From assembly GCF_019112545.1 (NCBI RefSeq), contig NW_025064921.1, positions 1 to 64,000 on the forward strand: 64,000 nt of DNA, in the 5' to 3' direction. Made by a program: the position numbers and the translations under genes. This DNA is from Guyanagaster necrorhizus. Lineage: Eukaryota > Basidiomycota > Agaricomycetes > Agaricales > Physalacriaceae. The notes beneath the pieces were generated by a model. That model was not told where the DNA came from, made no database searches, and worked only from the letters and a program-made list of their open reading frames with translations. Shown here in pieces: positions 57,017 to 64,000 of this stretch (its first letter is position 1; each line of letters starts with the position of its first letter).

Positions 57017-60000
57017 TTACTTTCTCTTTAAGACTATCATCCTGATAGCTTAATTTAGGGATAATTTGTAATCATATATAGCCTCATTGGTGTTCATATG
57101 TTTTTTATTTACCCATTGATTGGATTCTGGGCTATAGCCTTTCCAAATAATGAGATAGTCAACTATTGTCATTGTCCTGCCATCTTTGGCCTTTACTTTT
57201 CATAGTTTATAGTTCAAAACTTAGTCAACTTTATAGTGTTCTTCATCATTAATCAGTTTGAGGGTCAGAGGAGGTGGTTGTTCTTAGTTCAGAGAAGCAG
57301 GTGCTACAAAGAGAGAGAGGAGTGATTCATTAAATATATTATAGATTTTTCAAGCAGGGGAAAGGCAGAGTTTATAAGCAGAGGCATCCACTTTAGCAAG
57401 GACAGGAAAGGGTCCTGTGCATTTATTAGCAAGTTTCTGCTTCAGACAAGGGAGATAGAGGTTGGTTGTATCCAATCAGACTTTGTCATTAATATTGTAT
57501 GTGTGAGCAGGAGTGTGATGTTTATCATACTGCTTTTTCATGGAAGCAGCAGCCTTTTTAGGAATGGCTTAGGTCTCATTGTGAATTTTTGTCATGGTGG
57601 ATGCAAAATTAGTTGACATAGGGGTCATTGTATAACCATGTTCAGTATAGACAATATTGGAGTGCCATCCATAGTTGATGAAGAAGAGGGTTTTACTCAT
57701 GGCAGAGTGAATATTATTATTGTGTTAGAAGGCTGCAAGAGCAAGCCATTCCATCTAATCATCCTGTCAATAGCTGATAAAAAGGTGGAGATATTTTTTG
57801 ATCTCTTGATTGACCCTTTCTGTTTGTCTATCTGTCTGTGGATGATAGGCTGTGGATGTGTTCCATTGCATGTTGAGTAGCTGATATAGGTCATTGAAAA
57901 ATTTTGAGATAAACTGTCATCTTTGGTCTGAGATCACAATCTGGGGCATGTCATACTTGGTGTATACCTCATTACAAAGTATTTTTGCCCACTCCTCTGA
58001 TGTCAGCTCTGTTGAGCACACAATTGGAATGATCACTTTTGAGAAGTGATTGACAATGACTATGATAGCATCATAGCCATTGCAATCCAGTAACTCAGTA
58101 ATCATGTCTATTGAAATATGAGTCCATGGGAATGTTGGGATCTCATTTGAGTGTAACAGTGCAGCCCATGGCTGTGTCAATGATTTGTCTTATTAGCATG
58201 TTTTGCATCCTTTGACATAATATTCTACGTCTTGCCCCATCTTTGGCCATCAATATTCTCACAAGACCAATTTTTGGTCTTCACAATCTCAGGATGTCCC
58301 ATCATTGCATGGTCATAGCACATGGCAATGATTTCACCATGAAGTTGCTGGTCCTGGAGAATGTAGATATGTCCATTATATCAGATCATTCCTCTCTTCT
58401 TTGTCATTCTCTGCTCAGGATTCAGAGATAGTGCAACATGTTGGTCTCACTTGCTATTATCCTATATTGCACTCTTGATTCACTCATGGATCTCTTCTTC
58501 CATTGGCATTATCATTGCCCAAAAGTGTTTGGGCTTTAATAACACCACTCCTTTATTATTGTTTCCCCCCTGGTCATGATCTACCTATTGACTAAGAAGG
58601 TCAGCCTTTCTGTTGGCCATCCCCATCTTGTGGTGTAGGGTATATTCATATTGAGAGTTCCATGATCCAGCAGGCCTGTCAACGATTAAGTTTTTGGAGT
58701 GATTAGAAATATTTGAGGTTTTAGTGGTCAGTTCAGACCTTGAAGGTCTGGACTGCACCAATCAGATAGTGGCATTATTTCTCCAAGACAAGCATTATTG
58801 CAAGCAACTCTTTGTCATATATCTCATAATTGCATTCTGTTATGGTTAATGCCTTAGATAGAAAGGCAATGGGTTGCCATCTACTGTCTTGCTTCTGGGA
58901 TAATACTGCTTCTATTGCCCTCTCACTTGAGTCTGCTTCAACTCTAAATTTCTCTTCTTGCATTGGAATGGCAAGGATGATATCTTTGGCCAATCATTAC
59001 TTGAGGTCATCAAATGTGGCTTCTTGTGAAGCTCCCCATCTCCAAGAGGCATTTCCTGTCAGCTGCATCATGGGGTGCACAGTCTTGCTATAGTCTCTGA
59101 TGAATCAGTGGTAGAAGTTGGTGAACCCCAAAAAGGATTAGAGCTCCTTCTTTGTTAGTACGGGCCATTTGGTGACTCCAGCCACCTTGATGGAGTCCAT
59201 TCAGATACTCTCTTCACTGATGATGACCTCCAAATACTCTGTTTCCAGAACTTTGAACTTGCATTTTTCTGCTTTGAGAAAGAGCTTGTGCTTTTTCATT
59301 AGTTTGAGAACCTGTCAGACTAGTTTCTGATGCTCCACCTTGTCCTTGGACATTATAAGAATGTCATCCAAGTAGATCATGATCTTCCTAGTGGTAATGA
59401 GATCCTTGAAGATATCATTTATCATCCACTGAAAAGTGGCTGGAGAGTTAGTGAGTCCAAAAAACATGGCTGTAGGTTTAAACAACTCATGATTAGTGCA
59501 GAATGCTGCCTTCCATTTGTCACTCTTCTTAATTTGTACATTATTATAGCCTCATTAGACATTGAGTTTGGTATAATACTGGGCCCTATGAAGCTTATCC
59601 ATTAACTCCAAGATCAGAGGAAGCAGATATTGATTCTTGATCATCATTTCATTAAGCTTCTGATAGTCTTGTACTGATCAGAGCTTCCCATACTTCTTTT
59701 TGATGAAGAAGAACAGTGAAGCCATTGGGGACTTTAATGGCTGGATTCTACTGCTGGAAAGGTTCTCATCCAGGAATTTATCAAATTCCTGTTGTTTGTG
59801 ATTGCTGAGTGAATAGGTCTTACAATCAAGATTCACACTGGCATTAGGAATTAACTTGATGGCATGGTCTCAAGGCTTGGGTTCTAGCAACTCATTGAAA
59901 CTTTCTTTGTTGAACAAGTCTCAGAAGTCATGGGCCTATTCTGAGACCATTTCTTTGAACATCCCCTCCTCCTTTCCAGCATTAGCCTTTGCTGCCAAGT

Positions 60001-60936
60001 TGTTGGCATAATACACTGCCCAAATATGTAGGGCCTGCTGAATATCCACAGCAAGAATAGTTTCACTGTTCTCTATCTTCTCATCCCACCTATCTTCTGG
60101 GTCCTCATCAGGCAGTTCAAATAGGAGCTTTCAGCATTTGCAATACATGAAAGTGATCTGTCCAGTCTTTCAATTGACTAGTGGGTCATGTTATATTAGT
60201 CAGTTATGTCTCAGGAACACTTCTTTCATTCCTAGGTTAGTGACCACCAAGTCAATTCACTCAGAATGGTCTCTGATAGTGAGTTGGAGTTCAACAAACT
60301 CAGTAATCAATTCTGCCTAGTTTTTGGTGCCATCAGTGTTATATACCAGTATTGGTGCTGTAGTTGCCCTAGTTGGTAGGCTATGCTTATTGATGAAAGC
60401 TCAGTTAATGGAGCTGCCAGTGCAGCCACTATTGATTAGAGTGGTTACTACATGAACCAAGCAGTTTATAAGTGTCTTGATTTGGGCCTTGATTGTCAAG
60501 TCCTGTCCTGGAGTCTTGGTCTGTTGGACATATCTCTAGGATCCATGTAGTTTGTCAAGCTATTCTAGAGCTCAACATCATTTAGCCTGTTTCATCCCTT
60601 TGATCATCTTATCTATGACTTCTTCAGCTTAGATCTTGTGTACCCAGTTCTTGAGTACTGCCTTTACTGCCTCTTCTATTGGTGCTGCCCTGATGGCTCA
60701 CCATATCCACTTGGTGTTGAATGGTTTGAGCCATTTAGTGGGGGTCTCTCCCTCTGTTCAGCCCATAGGTGTTTGAGTCTTTTCCAGTAGTCTCTCTGGT
60801 TTTATAGTCATAAAACAGGGTATATTCAAATGCTCAGATAGTTTAGACATATTTGTACCTACAAAAGTAGTATTAGTCCATCCAGTGGCTATGTTCATTA
60901 CTTTGTTTTATTTGGCTGATCCAGTGAGACCATTCA
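57017..60936 (-). pseudogene. Element D pol, decayed
   Basis: Minus-strand order from the right: leader, protease (near 60430, again Asn for the catalytic Asp), RT (59100-59770), RNase H (DKELLAIMLVLEK, EADSSERAIE, 58775-58993), integrase (HISIDMITELLD with the first Asp kept, 57917-58180) and chromodomain region near 57100-57250. Many stops. CpG is almost absent. Confidence 0.87.
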
Positions 60937-62100
60937 CTGGTTGGCCCCATCTTTTACTTCTTCAATCTTCATCTCCATGTCAAGTTCCTCAGCCTCCTTT
61001 TGTAACTCAGCAATTTGTGCCTGTATGTCTTCATGGATTTGTTTCTTCTTTGGGCAATCCCATGATATATGCCTCTTCTGGCCACAATTAAAACACTTTC
61101 CTTCCTTCTTTAATCAGTTGATGTCCATGGGCTTTCCAGCCCTGGTGTATGTCATTCCAGTTCCTGTCTTCTGAGTTCCATAGGAGGGTGTGCTAGTCAT
61201 CAGTGATGTTTCAGTCTTGGCAGTATTAGATTGGTTACTGGGCTTCTGATTCATAGTCTGGTTTGGCTTCTGGTACTCTTGCAGGTTGGCCTGCTCTGCC
61301 TTCTGCCTTTGCCTTTCTTTGTACATCTTAATGACACACTCCTTCCACTTGTCATATTCCTTCAGGATGAACTTGCTAATATCAGAAATCATCTTGATGT
61401 AGAATGGTGTGGCTCTGTGTTTGAGTGTCTCTACTATTCTTCCATCATTTACTATGTTATCCCAAATTCCAGTGAGCTTGGCAAGTCATTCCAGCTCACT
61501 GGAGTATTCCATTGCTGGCTTATCACCCATCCTGAACTCTTTGATCTTTGACTTGTGCATCTCCTGCATGGCTGGATGAATGAATTTATCATTTAACATC
61601 TGTTTGAAGACAGGCCACAATGGCAGCCAATGGTGTTGCTGAGTGGTTGAGTAGAAGTTTAGGGAGATTAAGATCTACCACATCTTCATCTTATCTTTCA
61701 GGTATGGAGGGATGAATGTGACCTTGTTCATGTCAGTTCCTAAATAGGCAATATATACTTTGAAGTATTGTTCACAATTGATCAGGAATTGATCAATATT
61801 GTCTGAAGTGCCTTTAAAGGGATGGGGTTTTCAGAGCAGATCAGGTTTACATTGGAGGATGGCCACATTTTCTGGCAATGACCCTATAGAGTTAGGCTAT
61901 TGATCAAATAGTGGTTGTTGCCATTCACTTGGTGGGCTGAAGAAGGAATAGAGGGATCCATCCTTGGTGATGGGACTCTCCATAGGGGCAGCTTTCTTTC
62001 ACACTATCACCCTGTTTCAAATCATAAATCTGAGTTTGATGGTTTTCATGTCATCTTTTACCAGCTCTTTACCACTTTCCTCAGCTTCATTGGGTGGTGG
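60934..62100 (-). pseudogene. Element D gag, decayed
   Basis: The counterpart of element A gag: KMYKERQRQKAEQANLQEY and a CCHC-type region near 61050-61110. It ends at TGA 60934-60936 within the same GGGGCCAACCAGTGA string as in A and B. Stops and frame changes are present. Confidence 0.78.
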
Positions 62101-62299
62101 TTGTCCACTGAGTAGTCAGCTTTCTTTGTTGGTCTATGGGTTTCTGAAGCTGGGGGGTCAGGGTGTCAATCAGAGTCAGAACCAGAATAGCTAAGTTACT
62201 GAAGACTAGATTGACAGTGTTATGTATGAATAATGGCTTCAGACTGATGGTGCTATATAGGCAGCTCATTTCAGGATTACAGGTCCACTCTATAGCATC

Positions 62300-63870
62300 A
62301 GCTAAATGTCATGTTTCAATTTGTATCTCAGCAGTTTGCTGATGTGGTCTTCTGGGTGCCTCCTGTTATAGGTATATTTGGTATATTTGGTAGTGGAATA
62401 TTGTAGAATATCCTACCATTCATAATTATTTGAATAAATATACTTCTGCTCTATTTCTGAGGCTAACCATTGAGTGTCTCCCACAGGAAGATTACTCTCT
62501 CCCTATATAGTTCCTCATACTCCTTTTTCCTTGATTATTGTATTTATTTTACCAGCACTTCATCATCTGTTTCTTCTTCTGAATACTCTCACTGTCCCTA
62601 TTTAAGAGGCATGTCTTAGATTCTCTCTGTGCTCTGTTCCATGTCTTCCTCATCATCATCCTTATTCCTCTTGAGAAGGAAACTGATAGGCTGGTCAAAG
62701 ATGCTTGCCACAGTTGATCTAAGCATGGCCAGGGAGCTGATTGTCATATCAGGAGCTTGGTCCAGCCTCATTATTGTTGATGATCAGGGATGGTCATCAA
62801 GCAGATCAGCCAGCTCTGATTTTGATGATATAGTGAGTGTCTTCATGCACTCATGCTACCTCCAGATTCTCACAATAGATTCTGAAGTTTTCATAGAACT
62901 CCAGATTGAGAAATTATTCTATGGCCCTGCTGCTGAGGAACCTTCTGAGCCTGTGGTTGGAGATATAGGCATTGAATATGGACTTGGCATCCAAGAGAAT
63001 AGTATTGGAGCTGAGGATGTGAGGGGGAGAGAGATGGCCTTGCTGAGGATGACAGAACTGGCTGGTCCTGCCCATGGGTCAGTTCTACTGTCTGGAGTAC
63101 TTGGTTCTCAGAAAGGAGATCCAGGGGTTGCAGTTCATAGGCTGTACCAACTCAGAAAAGTGGATCCCAAAATGGTGGCCTCTCACTCATGCTCAAGCTG
63201 GCACTGTCTTCTGTCTTCTTGTTCTTCCTTACATTCTCACTGAATGGCTGCTCTGGCATACTCAGCAAGTTCTTCTCAAGCTTGCTCAGGGTCTGCCTAA
63301 GCTTGCTCTTCCTGTCATTGCTGCTGCTGCTGTACTGCTGTATTATAATCAAAGGGGATCTGAAGATCCTAGTCTGGGAATATCCAATGGATGATTCTGT
63401 CCTGGGCTGCCTCTCCTTATTGTCTGGTTGAGTCTTCATCATTTGACTGAGACTCAACCATTCTACCACTACCATGGTCAGAGTGGGCAAAGAGTGTTGG
63501 GCTTCCAGCTGGGATTGCATAGAGGAAGTCATGGAGGGAGTTTAAGATTGCACACTGGAGGCCTGGAGCCACCCCAGTGGCATCAAGAGAATCTCTAGTG
63601 TGGTCTCCAATCTCTGGCTTGATAGAGGTAGTGAAAGGGTCAGAAGAAGGTTCAGTATCAAAGAAATCATCAGATCTCTTTGTTCTTGTGGTTCAGAACT
63701 AGAAGGAGGTTCAGCAGGACCCACAGGTTTCTGAACTCAGTATTCCCAGTGTTGCTACTTCATCTTTCTGATCATCAAGGGGGATATCAGAGTCCTGTTT
63801 CCTTCTCCATATCTTGCGAGGTTGAGTCATTATTCCTAGCTTCAGATAGAGATCAGCACAGGGGTTGGAA
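62300..63870 (-). pseudogene. Element D upstream ORF (ORF1), decayed
   Basis: Traces of the same extra ORF as in elements A and B, such as a segment equivalent to GN-A--SLDAT near 63580 and a Ser/Gln-rich block near 63310-63350. Heavily stopped. The element continues past the right edge. Confidence 0.5.
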
Positions 63871-64000
63871 TCCTCAGCAAAGCTGTATGATGGTGAGAAG
63901 CCCTAAAAGTGTTTCTATGATCACAGCTAGAAGCCAGAAGAAGTCATCAGTAAGGTCTAGGATATTAGTTTGTGCAGATGGCATTCAGTTTCTCTCATAC

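Noticed and set aside
27469..64000. Classical CpA-directed RIP as the cause of decay
   Set aside because: Losses in the least decayed copy are mainly at CG-derived codons and CG itself is what is missing; a CpG-deamination model explains more of what is visible, though a CpA component cannot be excluded.
1..64000. CRISPR arrays, bacterial operons or ribosome-binding sites
   Set aside because: Spliced genes, chromoviruses and F-box families show eukaryotic fungal DNA; no regularly spaced direct repeats of CRISPR type were seen.

Overview
The window looks like nuclear DNA of a filamentous basidiomycete, probably an agaricomycete mushroom. The signs are genes split by many short GT-AG introns of about 45-60 nt, several diverged F-box/LRR-type genes, a fungal short-chain dehydrogenase, a class II DAHP synthase, and Ty3/gypsy chromodomain retrotransposons in nested layers. 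The species cannot be fixed from the sequence alone.

There are two compartments with a sharp change near 27.2-27.5 kb. Positions 1-27.2 kb have ordinary CpG content and hold host genes, many of them decayed. They include F-box-like remnants (about 1.0-1.7, 2.0-3.1, 6.8-7.8 and 20.4-21.5 kb), an intact six-exon SDR gene (3825-4886), a duplicated divergent pair of unknown small genes (about 9.5-10.4 kb and 25.6-26.5 kb), and an intact 16-exon class II DAHP synthase (17234-19458). A perfect 57-bp inverted repeat (17001-17139) ends 95 bp before the DAHP synthase start codon. A single-pass membrane protein exon faces the synthase convergently. Much of the remaining sequence consists of diverged paired copies of itself.

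From about 27.5 kb to the end the DNA is AT-rich, strongly CpG-depleted and made almost entirely of retrotransposons. Read as layers: element C (minus strand, oldest; pieces at 30758-32439 and 54104-56555) carries a solo LTR (31505-31965, perfect TSD GTTGC), a second solo LTR (53642-54103) and element B (plus strand, LTRs 32440-32902 and 53174-53636). Element B is interrupted in its protease gene by a 1.8-kb TG...CA repeat (F) and by the younger element A (minus strand, about 38.9-46.97 kb, TSD AGGAC). A 3.6-kb piece running from the F terminus through the B/A junction into A's integrase exists twice in inverted orientation (36779-40376 and 49182-52767); the second copy sits inside B's integrase gene. 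Element D (minus, 3' LTR 56556-57016, then pol, gag and an upstream ORF) runs off the right edge. A 640-base N run (38453-39092) lies in the left copy of the inverted duplication and can be predicted from its twin.

All gypsy elements here share one design: LTRs of about 416-463 bp bounded by TGTTA...TAACA, a primer-binding site complementary to an internal LTR segment (self-priming, Tf1/sushi style), an additional ORF upstream of gag, gag with a CCHC knuckle, pol in a different frame from gag, and a C-terminal chromodomain in the integrase. None is intact. In-frame stops in the best copy (A) are nearly all TGA at expected Arg or Trp codons, as CpG or G-to-A transitions would produce.
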